A program made the position numbers and the translations under genes. Under the pieces are notes generated by a model. It was not told the DNA's origin. It saw only the letters and a program-made list of their open reading frames with translations, and made no database searches. This document shows, in pieces, positions 27,230-35,698 of a stretch of 64,000 bases of DNA. Origin of the DNA: Chryseobacterium aahli (lineage in GTDB: Bacteria; Bacteroidota; Bacteroidia; Flavobacteriales; Weeksellaceae); contig NZ_JALDNB010000001.1 of the NCBI RefSeq assembly GCF_022699665.1, positions 1-64,000 on the forward strand, read 5' to 3'. Every line of letters begins with the position of its first letter. The first letter of the stretch is position 1.

Positions 27230-27978
27230 CCCGCTGCGCAAAGTCTCCTGACTTTGAGCAATATCAGCCTAAACAATTTTTCTTAAATTTATCCCATTTC
27301 TGAAAGCTTCCCGACTTTGAGCAAAAAAAACAATACTAAATGAAAGAAGGCTATACTATAAAAGATCAAGAAAAACCGCATTTTATTACTTGTACAGTGG
27401 TAGATTGGATAGATATTTTCACAAGAAAAGTTTATAAAGATATCGTAATTTCCTCTTTAGATTATTGTATAAAAGAAAAAGGAATGATATTGTATGGCTA
27501 CGTAATCATGAGCAATCACATTCATTTAATAGTGCAGTCGAAAGAAGGTAAATTATCAGATCTGATAAGAGATTTTAAAAAATTTACGAGCAAAAATATT
27601 TTAGATGCTGTACAAACAGAACCTGAAAGCAGAAGAGAATGGATGCTTGATTTATTTAAAAAAGCTACAGAAACCCATAGTAGAAATAAGAACTATCAGT
27701 TTTGGCAATATGGAAATCATGCAGAAGAAATATACACCTTACATTTTATGTGGGATAAACTGAACTATATACATCTAAATCCAATAAGAGCAGGTATTGT
27801 GGAAAAAGCCCAACATTACATATATTCCTCAGCAAGCAATTATGCAAATGGCAAAGGATTATTAAAAGTTGAATTGGCTGATAATCCCATAATTGATGTA
27901 ACAAAAAAGAATGAGTTTTGGAAATATAATAACTATGATGAATAGTTTGCACAAAGTCGGGAGACTTTGCGCAGCGGG
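27230..27978 (+). mobile_element. RAYT element with REP-like inverted ends
   Basis: The transposase gene at 27340-27945 is bracketed by 30-base inverted repeats: 27230-27259 (starting CCCGCTGCGCAAAGTC) and 27949-27978, nearly perfect complements. Each end contains its own small palindrome (AAAGTC..GACTTT), as in REP sequences. A third partial unit (CCCGACTTTGAGC) is at 27309-27321. The element sits inside the remains of an old toxin gene. No target duplication is visible. Confidence 0.8.
27340..27945 (+). CDS. REP-associated tyrosine transposase (RAYT, Y1 HUH family)
   Basis: A 201-residue single-strand transposase of the IS200-like Y1 superfamily. The HUH motif is His60-Ile-His62 (VIMSNHIHLIV) and the nucleophile is probably Tyr143 in KLNYIHLNPIRAG, which is the RAYT consensus. 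RAYTs act on REP hairpins, present at both ends of this element. The reading frame is intact, so the enzyme may be active. It has no link to eCIS function other than its insertion site in the toxin scar. Confidence 0.92.
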   Translation: MKEGYTIKDQEKPHFITCTVVDWIDIFTRKVYKDIVISSLDYCIKEKGMILYGYVIMSNHIHLIVQSKEGKLSDLIRDFKKFTSKNILDAVQTEPESRREWMLDLFKKATETHSRNKNYQFWQYGNHAEEIYTLHFMWDKLNYIHLNPIRAGIVEKAQHYIYSSASNYANGKGLLKVELADNPIIDVTKKNEFWKYNNYDE

Positions 27979-27980
27979 AA

Positions 27981-28040
27981 GAAATTGATTTTGCAATATT
28001 TGAAATAAAAGAATCAGACTTATTATTTGGAACAAAATAA
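27981..28040 (+). pseudogene. Last 19 codons of a lost toxin gene
   Basis: Directly after the RAYT element an open frame reads EIDFAIFEIKESDLLFGTK and stops at 28038-28040, six codons' worth of bases or less before the immunity-like gene at 28046. The composition and position fit the C-terminus of a toxin whose body was deleted when the mobile element arrived. It has no start codon. The call rests on context. Confidence 0.55.
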
Positions 28041-28045
28041 AAAAA

Positions 28046-28615
28046 ATGAAAGAAATAAAAGAATTTATCGAAAATTATATTGAAGCAGAATTTAAGGCAA
28101 ATAAAGGCAAATATGATATTCAAATTTCCGATTTACAGTACAATGAATTGGAAAGAGATGCTTACTCATTTTATCATTCAATAAACCCTAATTCTTTTGG
28201 AAGAGGAGGTAGCATCAATAATATTATTGGAGATGAAACTTGGATTAATAGATATAAGAAAAAATATGAAAAAATAATTCCAAGAACCTTATTTCAAATT
28301 AAGCAATACAAAAGCTCAAAAATAGGAGAAGGATTAGAAAGATGGTTAGTTAGTGATGAGCTTTTTGCTTGTTATACAAGTTATACAGAAAATACTGATT
28401 CACCTCTAGATTATTCAACAGTATTTTATGTAGCACAGACAAATGAAGGTTTAAAAATTGTCTACAAAATACGATATGAAAGTGATGTACCAGAATGGCG
28501 TCACTCACACGATTTAAAAATAAATCAGGTGAAAAATCCAGGACAGCTCGTCGCTGTTGAAAAATATCATGCTCCAGACGAAGCTAATAGTTTAGCTGAT
28601 TATAATGCAGAATAA
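28046..28615 (+). CDS. Orphan immunity-like protein (possible NTF2-like fold)
   Basis: A 189-residue protein. The C-terminal half (STVFYVAQTNEGLKIVYKIRYE) resembles the curved β-sheet of NTF2-like immunity proteins; the first half is helical (IKEFIENYIEAEFKANKGK). No signal peptide. It starts 5 bases after the remnant toxin C-terminus and ends in a terminator, the layout of an immunity gene. Its toxin is gone, so it may be kept to resist related strains that still carry that toxin. Fold and role are inference. Confidence 0.6.
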   Translation: MKEIKEFIENYIEAEFKANKGKYDIQISDLQYNELERDAYSFYHSINPNSFGRGGSINNIIGDETWINRYKKKYEKIIPRTLFQIKQYKSSKIGEGLERWLVSDELFACYTSYTENTDSPLDYSTVFYVAQTNEGLKIVYKIRYESDVPEWRHSHDLKINQVKNPGQLVAVEKYHAPDEANSLADYNAE

Positions 28616-28739
28616 GACAATTAATAATTAAAATTAAAGCGGAACTTCATTCAGAAGTTTCATTTTAGAGAGGCTCTCGAAAATATAATGTTTTTTTATT
28701 ACTATAAACAATGTTTGTTGTGCATTTTTTGTACTTTGG

Positions 28740-28773
28740 AAGCGAAATTTCTGTAAAGAAGTTTCGCTTTTTT
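28740..28773 (+). terminator. Terminator after the orphan immunity gene
   Basis: AAGCGAAA at 28740-28747 pairs with TTTCGCTT at 28762-28769, followed by T run to 28773. Confidence 0.75.
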
Positions 28774-28816
28774 ATTTCAATAAAAACTTGCTATATTGCT
28801 ATTTAAATTTTAAACC

Positions 28817-29227
28817 ATGAAAAAAACACTATTCATTTGTTCAATCCTTTTTAATCTTTCCATTGTAAGTGCACAAACTATTGAATCCGGAAGCCGCAAC
28901 ACGGCGGGGTATATCAAAAATGATGGTACTATAGAAAACAAAAGCCATTCTACAGTAGGTTACATCAAAAGCGACGGTACAATTGAAAACAAAAGTCACA
29001 GCACTATTGGGAGAATCAGAAGTGATGGAACAATAGAAAATAAAAGTGGTTCTACTGTCGGTTATGTAAAAAAAGATGGAACGGTAGAAAACGGTAGTCA
29101 TTCAACAATTGGCTATGTTAAAGATAATGGAACGGTAGAAAACAGCAGTCACAGTACGGTTGGTTATGCTAGTGGAATTAAAAAAGAATGGGCAGCGGTG
29201 GTTTTCTTTTTCTTTAAATTAGATTAA
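28817..29227 (+). CDS. Secreted repeat protein of the β-flower type
   Basis: A 136-residue protein with a signal peptide (MKKTLFICSILFNLSIVSAQ, cut near residue 20) and about six tandem repeats of 16-17 residues of the form GYIKxDGTIENKSHSTV. This repeat fits the Bacteroidota '5-fold beta-flower' proteins. The end (AAVVFFFFKLD) is hydrophobic. It lies between terminators, so it is its own transcript. Function is unknown. It may be a resident gene caught within the island and not part of the eCIS. Confidence 0.7.
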   Translation: MKKTLFICSILFNLSIVSAQTIESGSRNTAGYIKNDGTIENKSHSTVGYIKSDGTIENKSHSTIGRIRSDGTIENKSGSTVGYVKKDGTVENGSHSTIGYVKDNGTVENSSHSTVGYASGIKKEWAAVVFFFFKLD

Positions 29228-29395
29228 AAAAATATTGTCCCATTGAGGATATCAATTAAAAAGTTAAGGCTTGGATTTTATAATCTGAGCCTTTTTCTTT
29301 TTTCATTCTTCCAAGATCTGACAGCGTAAGAATATTGGAGTTTCCTCTTTTCTCACATCATTCAATTCTAAAAAATAATTCTTATTGCAACTACA

Positions 29396-29447
29396 GAATA
29401 GAGAGGTCAAAAAACTTTTAAAAGAAGAAAAAAAGGATGAATTTTGG
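29396..29447 (+). repeat. Interspersed ~64-bp repeat, copy 1
   Basis: Starts TGCAACTACAGAATAGAGAG, continues with an A-rich middle and ends in GATGAATTTTGGA. One of six copies in gaps upstream of fibre-type genes. Confidence 0.85.
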
Positions 29448-29496
29448 ACTTTGAAATCAAGTAACCAATCATCCGATTCTGGAAAAGTAAGACTTA

Positions 29497-29560
29497 CAAC
29501 AACTACAGGATAGAGGGGGGCAAAAAACTTTTATAAGAATAAAAAAGAGTGAATTTTGAG
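29497..29560 (+). repeat. Interspersed ~64-bp repeat, copy 2
   Basis: Starts CAACAACTACAGGATAGAGG and ends GTGAATTTTGAG. It follows copy 1 by 101 bases. Confidence 0.85.
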
Positions 29561-29632
29561 CTTCAAAATATAAAAATAATTGAATCCAAAAAGCAATTAT
29601 GCTCATAACATAAATAAATAACATTAAATATT

Positions 29633-30481
29633 ATGGAAAAGATAACCACAAGAGAAAAGTTAAAAACCTATTTTCAGTCTGGAGATTACCCTACACAAAG
29701 CGAATTTGTGGAATTGATAGACTCTTTAAAACACAAAGAAGATGCCCCTACTGATAAAGAATTGATAATCATTGCCAATTATTTGGAAACTATAGATAAT
29801 GCATATATTCAATATTATATAGATGAAGATTTGAAATTTCCAATAGTTATAAGTCAGCAGGATGAAGAAGAATCTGTGATTGTATTGACTAATACTCATG
29901 GTAATGAGATAAAACATTACCTATTTGGAAATCCACCTTATACAATTAAAGCAAAAGCATTCCCAACGGAAGGATTAGGAATAAATGAGTACTATTTTAT
30001 GTACTGGCAGATAGATCAAAATTATCAGATGCAAAGGCTATTCGGAAATAACCTGCCTACAATCCCTGATGGGTTTGAATTTGGTATTCAGGAAGGGAAA
30101 AGGTTTTACTTGCATGTGATCAAGCAAAGTTTTGGATCACAAATAAGCATCGTTAACACAAAAATCAGATTTATAAATAATACTGATGTACCTATCCAAT
30201 ATAGGGCATTTAGTGGCAACTGGGGTGATGTATACAGAACTGAAGACACCGTTACCAATCATTATAATTTATGGGATTATTTGTTCTTCTATTATAATGC
30301 AGACCTTCGTGAAATGGATCAGTCCATAGAATGTAAGGTTTATGATGCAGATAATGACCAGTTGATAATGACAGATTATCTATATGCCGGACAAAATAAT
30401 CAAAATACTTCGGGTGGAAATATGGTAAGTGCTATCAGAAATATAAGAATCGAATGTAATTATTCTGCAGATGAAAAATAA
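29633..30481 (+). CDS. Fibre-type protein with FxSGDYPTQ docking motif, module 1
   Basis: A 282-residue protein. Its first 40 residues carry the motif TYFQSGDYPTQSEFVELID followed by SLKHKED, shared with four other genes in this region. The rest is β-rich (about residues 60-282) and unlike the other modules. The shared N-terminus with a unique remainder is how tail fibres and adaptors are built: a constant part that plugs into the particle and a variable part that binds receptors. No signal peptide. Preceded by two copies of the interspersed repeat. Confidence 0.65.
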   Translation: MEKITTREKLKTYFQSGDYPTQSEFVELIDSLKHKEDAPTDKELIIIANYLETIDNAYIQYYIDEDLKFPIVISQQDEEESVIVLTNTHGNEIKHYLFGNPPYTIKAKAFPTEGLGINEYYFMYWQIDQNYQMQRLFGNNLPTIPDGFEFGIQEGKRFYLHVIKQSFGSQISIVNTKIRFINNTDVPIQYRAFSGNWGDVYRTEDTVTNHYNLWDYLFFYYNADLREMDQSIECKVYDADNDQLIMTDYLYAGQNNQNTSGGNMVSAIRNIRIECNYSADEK

Positions 30482-30609
30482 TCAAACTGAAAATATTTGA
30501 ACAAGAAAATCTGAAGAAGTAGACGGATGTCTTTTCAATCATTATTCAGTAGCTATTGGGATTACTGAAAATCCTATCATTGGATTATATATTGAAAAAT
30601 AAGAGTTAC

Positions 30610-30673
30610 TGCAACTACAGGATAGGAAGGGCAAAAAATTTTTATAAGAACAAAAAAATGATGAATTTTGAAC
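30610..30673 (+). repeat. Interspersed ~64-bp repeat, copy 3
   Basis: Starts TGCAACTACAGGATAGGAAG and ends GATGAATTTTGAA. Confidence 0.85.
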
Positions 30674-30745
30674 TCTCAATTATAAATAGCAATTGCATCC
30701 AAAAGCAATTCAACTAGATACTTATTACTAAAAAATATAACCTCA

Positions 30746-31062
30746 ATCGAGTAGGATGCCCCTTAGAGGGCTGCCTTTTACTCTTGAAATATTGGGATTT
30801 TCTGATGTGTGAGCATTATAATCTAATCCAAGAACAAGAATAGGCTGGAACTATTATTTTTTCTTTCAAGAGCAGACAGCAATTCCGTGAAAGCGGTAGA
30901 TTGATTCTTTAAAAAGCAAGTAATCCGGTAAGAAAGAGACTTTGTAAAATAACTGTTTCGGTAGTTTCGTAAGACTTTCCAATGTGAGCAACCTTTTGAT
31001 TAGGTTTATTTTTCAGTAACAAACTAATAAAATTTTCAAAGATTTTAAAACATTAAAAATGT
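30746..31062 (+). repeat. ~300-bp conserved non-coding element, copy 1
   Basis: Matches 33787-34090 over most of its length, with shared blocks ATCGAGTA, GAGCATTA, ATTCCGTGAAAGCGG, AGATTGATTCTTTAAAA and TTCGGTAGTTT. A hairpin with TTCG loop (near 30949-30965) and a second one (TCCG-TGAAAG-CGG) recur in both copies. No reading frame is kept between copies. I suggest a structured RNA or a remnant of a duplicated gap. Confidence 0.6.
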
Positions 31063-31176
31063 TTAATTGCTGCATTTGGAGAAAACAGAAAACCAAAATT
31101 TATTAATTAAGATAAATAAGGCTGAATTGTGAAATTGAATAATTAAATATTTGGTTATTAGTGTTTTATGTATTGC

Positions 31177-31240
31177 TGCAACTACAGGATAGAGAGGCCG
31201 AAAAACTTTCAAAGGAACAAAAAAAAGATGAATTTTGAAC
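31177..31240 (+). repeat. Interspersed ~64-bp repeat, copy 4
   Basis: Starts TGCAACTACAGGATAGAGAG and ends GATGAATTTTGAAC, 79 bases before the next fibre-type gene. Confidence 0.85.
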
Positions 31241-31318
31241 TTTAAATCTATCAATACTCATTGTATTTTGAAAGCAATTATACTAAGAACATAAGCAATA
31301 AAAAACATCAAAAACATT

Positions 31319-32056
31319 ATGGAAGAAAATAAATTTACCCAAAGAGAGGAACTGAAAACCTATTTTGAAACAGGTAAATATCCCACACAAAGTCAATTTG
31401 GACGGTTTATAGATAATTATGTGCATTTAAATGAATTTAATTTCGGATTGGATGTAAAAGCAACGGGAGTTCAGAATAAATATTATCATTTTTACGTAGC
31501 CGAGGATCTTGGAGCAGCAGGTAAAGGGCATCTAAATATTGAAGGTAAAGAAGAAAATTCACCACAGGAAATAGAAAAATATAGACATGTTTTAAGCAGA
31601 AATGTAGGTTATAAATGTTTAAATGTAAAACTGTCAAACGATTTAGATGTAGAAGAATATCGACCTAAGATCATTATAAAACGCTACAAACAAAAGAAAA
31701 AGCTTAGAAGCGGTTATGTAAAAAAAGCTGGTTTTTATCAGGAACTTCCATCAGATGCAGAATTCTGGGGCAGACAGTCAGAATATCCAGTAATGGCTAA
31801 TGAAATGGTTTTAGACATTAATCCCATCAACTATTTCAGGCCTAGTACAGATTATAAGGAGTTTTATCCATCGGGAACATTTAACAGACCTGGTTCATTT
31901 AAATATTCTGCACATCATAGAAAACCATTTTCATTGATTCAGATGTTTTTAGAAATTGAGGTTAATGGAACAAAACTGAGATCACAGCCGGTTAATATAA
32001 AAATTATTTTGGGATCGCGAGACGAGAATGATTTAATAAATTATATTATTAATTAG
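31319..32056 (+). CDS. Fibre-type protein with FETGKYPTQ docking motif, module 2
   Basis: A 245-residue protein with TYFETGKYPTQSQFGRFID at residues 13-31, the motif shared with modules 1, 3, 4 and 5. The body is basic around residues 115-150 (IIKRYKQKKKLRSGYVKK) and otherwise β-rich, without similarity to the other modules that I can see. It ends without a clear terminator, 151 bases before module 3. No signal peptide. Probable fibre, adaptor or cargo attached via the shared motif; function not known. Confidence 0.6.
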   Translation: MEENKFTQREELKTYFETGKYPTQSQFGRFIDNYVHLNEFNFGLDVKATGVQNKYYHFYVAEDLGAAGKGHLNIEGKEENSPQEIEKYRHVLSRNVGYKCLNVKLSNDLDVEEYRPKIIIKRYKQKKKLRSGYVKKAGFYQELPSDAEFWGRQSEYPVMANEMVLDINPINYFRPSTDYKEFYPSGTFNRPGSFKYSAHHRKPFSLIQMFLEIEVNGTKLRSQPVNIKIILGSRDENDLINYIIN

Positions 32057-32207
32057 AAATATTATCTCATTTACTTTTATAATAAAGAGATTTTCTTGCA
32101 ATATTCTTAATTATTTCCAGATCAATATCATAAATCCGAATATAGGTTTTCAACCTATCTCAACTGATTACCAAATCATCAATTCATACAATCAAACTTT
32201 CAATAAC

Positions 32208-33134
32208 ATGACAGATTTAAAAACAATATTAAGTTGGTTTCAAACCGGCGACATGCCAACACAGGAAGAATTTCAAGAAACATTTTCTTCTTTTAGGCAC
32301 AATAACACAAAAATTCCGATCGCAGAAGTTGACGGACTTCAATCATCATTAAATAATAAAGTTAATGTTGGTGATATTATCGGAGGTGGTGGAAATTTCA
32401 TCCCATTAACAGGAACAGAAACAGGACAACCAATTACAGGAAATCTAAAAGTAGATACAACCATATCAGAATCAGAGATTAATATATATAATGGTGACTT
32501 TAACACTACTGGTTCAGGTTTGAATTTTCAACAAAATGGAGTATTTAGACTATTTAATAGAGACTCAACTAATAATTTAGAATCAAATATATATTTAGAC
32601 CCTAATTATATAAGAACTATGAATACAAGTGGTTCTAAGCAAGGTAGGGTTGATGTTTCATCAAATTTTATAAGTTTACATTTAGATAATATAGCAGAAG
32701 AAACTTTCATAGATGTAAACCTTACTCAAACTCGTGGGCTATATTCAGACCAAGATTTAACTCCATTATATGTAGACAAATCTTTTGTACAAAAAGCGTA
32801 TGTTGATAAACAAATCCAATCTACAAGAAAATCATTAACTAATCCTGCAGTTTTATCAGGGGAGGTCTTTTATGAAACGATAGGAAACAAAGCTTTTGTA
32901 CATTTTGAATTACCTTCACTTCCCATAGCTTCAGATGAAACTCTACACTTTGAAGGCGTAGATGGAATTACATTTAAACTTACTCAAAGAGTAATTGAAA
33001 TTTTTGGAGCTACAAAATTACTTATAAGTAGTAATAATGGAGGTGGAATAGATATATACAACCCAGGTGATTCAAATACTTTTTCAATATTTGACACGTT
33101 GGTTTATTTTATAGACCCACCATCACCAGTTTAA
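32208..33134 (+). CDS. Fibre-type protein with FQTGDMPTQ docking motif, module 3
   Basis: A 308-residue protein with the motif ILSWFQTGDMPTQEEFQETF near its start and SFRHN after it. Then follow typical phage tail-fibre features: a Gly-rich linker (IIGGGGNFIPL), LTGTETGQPITGNLKVD, a shaft with YVDKSFVQKAYVDKQ, and a small C-terminal β-sandwich. It is the most clearly fibre-like of the single-gene modules. A terminator follows at 33156. Confidence 0.75.
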   Translation: MTDLKTILSWFQTGDMPTQEEFQETFSSFRHNNTKIPIAEVDGLQSSLNNKVNVGDIIGGGGNFIPLTGTETGQPITGNLKVDTTISESEINIYNGDFNTTGSGLNFQQNGVFRLFNRDSTNNLESNIYLDPNYIRTMNTSGSKQGRVDVSSNFISLHLDNIAEETFIDVNLTQTRGLYSDQDLTPLYVDKSFVQKAYVDKQIQSTRKSLTNPAVLSGEVFYETIGNKAFVHFELPSLPIASDETLHFEGVDGITFKLTQRVIEIFGATKLLISSNNGGGIDIYNPGDSNTFSIFDTLVYFIDPPSPV

Positions 33135-33155
33135 TTAAAATATAAATAACAACAT

Positions 33156-33185
33156 AAGTCTCAGTTAAAATATACTGAGACTTTT
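33156..33185 (+). terminator. Terminator after fibre module 3
   Basis: A 10-bp perfect stem: AAGTCTCAGT (33156-33165) with ACTGAGACTT (33174-33183), followed by TT and an AT-rich run. Confidence 0.75.
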
Positions 33186-33786
33186 AATAAAAATAAAAAT
33201 ATGAAAACATTTTTGAGACTACGAAAAGTCAATATAAAAACAATTTAGAATAAATAAAGGTGATTGCAATAGAATCAAACAAAAATCTAAACTTTTTCCC
33301 AAGTTATAACTGAAAAGTAACAATGAGAATCGATATGATTATCAATAGAGCAGAAGCTGAAAGTTCAGGGGAAACCAATCACAAGATTCAAGCTTATGAC
33401 CTATGCTGAACTTGATATTTTGGCTGAAGCTTTAAATGTTGAAATGACGGTGGGAACTTTGAGAGAAAACATTATAGTATAATTTAATAAAATACTTCAA
33501 TTAGAAAATATTAGAGAATCGCAAGAACTTTTTCAGTTTTAAAAAAAACAACGAGTTACGGGTCTAATAAAAAAAAATAATTCTGACTAGAAGAATTAAC
33601 TATTAACTTTTTAATAGTAATCAAGTATAAATAAACAAAATAAAAAACTAAAAAAACAATGGAAAATGAGATGTTACAAAAGTTATTTTTAATCATTTGT
33701 GAGCAACTTTTCGGTTGAGGTTTATTAAAATAAACCAATAAAATAGAGCGGAAACATCTTGAGGATGCAGTACGATGTATTTTAAA

Positions 33787-34090
33787 AATCGAGTAAGATA
33801 CTCTACAACAGGAAGCCTTTTGCCCTTAAAATATTGGAATTTTTTGATGTGCGAGCATTAGAATCTCATCCAAGAAAAGAATAATAGCTTATGGCTGAAC
33901 TATTATTTTCTTTCAAGAGTAGAGAATGATTCCGTGAAAGCGGAAGATTGATTCTTTAAAAGTAGGAATTCCAGTCACGGAAAGACTTTCTAAAAAACTG
34001 CTTCGGTAGTTTAGGTAAGACTTTCTAATATGAGTTACGTTTACTTTTAGTGACAAATTAGTAAATGTTTAAAAAATAAAAATGTCAAAA
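33787..34090 (+). repeat. ~300-bp conserved non-coding element, copy 2
   Basis: Second copy of the element at 30746-31062. The TTCG-loop hairpin here reads AAACTGC-TTCG-GTAGTTT, with a C-G closing pair where copy 1 has a T-G pair, a change that keeps the stem. It lies just upstream of the ATPase gene. Confidence 0.6.
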
Positions 34091-34194
34091 AATGATTGAT
34101 TAGTGTTCTAAAGAATGCCGAAAACAAGAATTTATTAAAGAGATGAAGAAGAGTAAATTTTGAATTTAAAAAATAAAAAAGACTAAAAAAACCA

Positions 34195-35511
34195 ATGGAA
34201 CCAGAACAAATACAAAAATTATTTACTCATTTAGAAGAAGTTATTACATGGCGTATCAACAATTCTTCAGAACATTTTAATGTAGGAGCACCTGAATTTA
34301 AAACTAATAACCATGAAGGCTTTCAATTAGGAGATTACATTTCCGGAAAAGAGCTTACCCATCAGGAAGTTGTTATTCTTTTAATGGCTTTATTACCACG
34401 ATTAGATCCGTCTTTGCTGAAACGTATTTATTTAGAGTTTCCAAATAGTGCGCTGTTTGATTTTTGTTCAACCAATGATAATGGCAGGCTCTTTTATCCG
34501 ACAATTCAGGCTGTTCAATATATTTTAGGTGGAGACAGCATTTCAGAACGACTGAAAGCATTGGATTATTTCAATTCAAATTCGGTTTTGATTAAAGAAG
34601 AACTCATTGTTTTTTCAAGCTCATCTAACGAGCATGTGTCAATGAATAGCCAAATAAGTGTTCATCAGGAATCTTTTAATAAAATAATTTTCGGAGTAGA
34701 ATTATTGCCAAAAATGAGCAATGATTTTCCGGCAGAGCAAATACATACCAATCGATCGTGGACTGATTTAATACTTCCCGAAATCACTTTAAACGAACTT
34801 CAAAGCATCGAAGCCTGGTACAACAGCAGCCAAATTCTGATGGAAGATTGGAATATGCAGAAAAAACTTAAGCCGGGCTTCCGGGTGTTGTTTTATGGAG
34901 AACCGGGTACAGGAAAAACTCTTGCAGCCAGCCTTTTAGGAAAATATACTGAACGTCCTGTTTTTAGAGTTGATGTTTCTATGTTAGTCTCAAAGTACAT
35001 CGGAGAAACAGAAAAGCAATTGGCTAAATTATTTGACAAAGCAGAAAATAAAAACTGGATTTTATTTTTTGATGAAGCAGATGCTATTTTCGGAAAACGA
35101 ACCTCTGTAAAAGACGCTCATGATAAGTATGCTAATCAGGAAGTTTCTTATTTGCTACAGCGAATAGAGACGTTTTCCGGACTTATTATTTTGGCGTCCA
35201 ATTTTAAAAATAATATGGATAAAGCCTTTACACGACGCTTTCATAGTTGCATAAAATTCAATAATCCAAAACATGAAGAGCGTTTGCGTATCTGGCAACA
35301 AAATTTACCAGAACAATTACAACTTGAAGATATTAATTTAGAACAAATTGCCCAACGATACGAACTAACCGGTTCTAATATTATGAACATAATACAAGAT
35401 GTAAGTTTAAAAACAATTGCGTCAAAAGAACCTAATTATAAAGTAAGTTTAGATGTGTTCTTAGAAAGTATCAAAAAAGAATATGTGAAAGAAGATAAAA
35501 TATTTACATAA
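34195..35511 (+). CDS. eCIS AAA+ ATPase (Afp15-like)
   Basis: A 438-residue ATPase with a family-specific N-terminal part (1-200) and a classical AAA+ module: Walker A GEPGTGKT at 235-242, Walker B ILFFDEAD with Asp293-Glu294, arginine-rich second region (DKAFTRRFHSCIKF) and a C-terminal helical lid. Afp15/Pvc15-type ATPases are a hallmark of eCIS and set them apart from phage tails and T6SS (ClpV differs in size and domains); they are needed for particle assembly or cargo loading. The gene lies far from the baseplate genes, between fibre modules, followed by the lysis genes. Confidence 0.92.
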   Translation: MEPEQIQKLFTHLEEVITWRINNSSEHFNVGAPEFKTNNHEGFQLGDYISGKELTHQEVVILLMALLPRLDPSLLKRIYLEFPNSALFDFCSTNDNGRLFYPTIQAVQYILGGDSISERLKALDYFNSNSVLIKEELIVFSSSSNEHVSMNSQISVHQESFNKIIFGVELLPKMSNDFPAEQIHTNRSWTDLILPEITLNELQSIEAWYNSSQILMEDWNMQKKLKPGFRVLFYGEPGTGKTLAASLLGKYTERPVFRVDVSMLVSKYIGETEKQLAKLFDKAENKNWILFFDEADAIFGKRTSVKDAHDKYANQEVSYLLQRIETFSGLIILASNFKNNMDKAFTRRFHSCIKFNNPKHEERLRIWQQNLPEQLQLEDINLEQIAQRYELTGSNIMNIIQDVSLKTIASKEPNYKVSLDVFLESIKKEYVKEDKIFT

Positions 35512-35698
35512 AAATTGATTTTCAATTAAGTTATCTCTTTCAAATAGTCCCTTTAAAGCTTACAATTTTTCCTTATTTGGTATTTAGTAAGTATGTGATT
35601 ATAGCTAAGGGTAGAATTCCTCCTGAAATTCTACCGATAAGGACTTTGAAATCCAAAAAACTGGAGATTTAAACCCATTTAATTTAAAAATAAAGCTG

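Larger units (their letters stand above)
29228..29632. other. Gap upstream of the first fibre-type gene
   Basis: The gap of 405 bases holds two copies of the 64-bp interspersed repeat (29396-29447 and 29497-29560) separated by a shared ATCATCCGATTC spacer also seen near 43888. No gene seen. Confidence 0.6.
30482..31318. other. Repeat-rich gap between fibre modules 1 and 2
   Basis: The gap of 837 bases holds interspersed repeat copies 3 and 4 (30610-30673 and 31177-31240) with one ~300-bp conserved element (30746-31062) between them. No credible gene seen on either strand. Confidence 0.65.
33135..34194. other. Gap before the eCIS ATPase with remnants and repeat
   Basis: This gap of 1060 bases holds a terminator (33156-33185), short frameshifted reading frames at 33323-33482 (one reads MTYAELDILAEALNVEM), a 19-codon frame at 33660, and the second copy of the ~300-bp element (33787-34090). 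I see no intact gene; the short frames may be scraps of a lost module. Confidence 0.55.

Noticed and set aside
33660-33719. A 19-codon frame (MENEMLQKLF) before the ATPase
   Set aside because: Too short and without context to call a gene.
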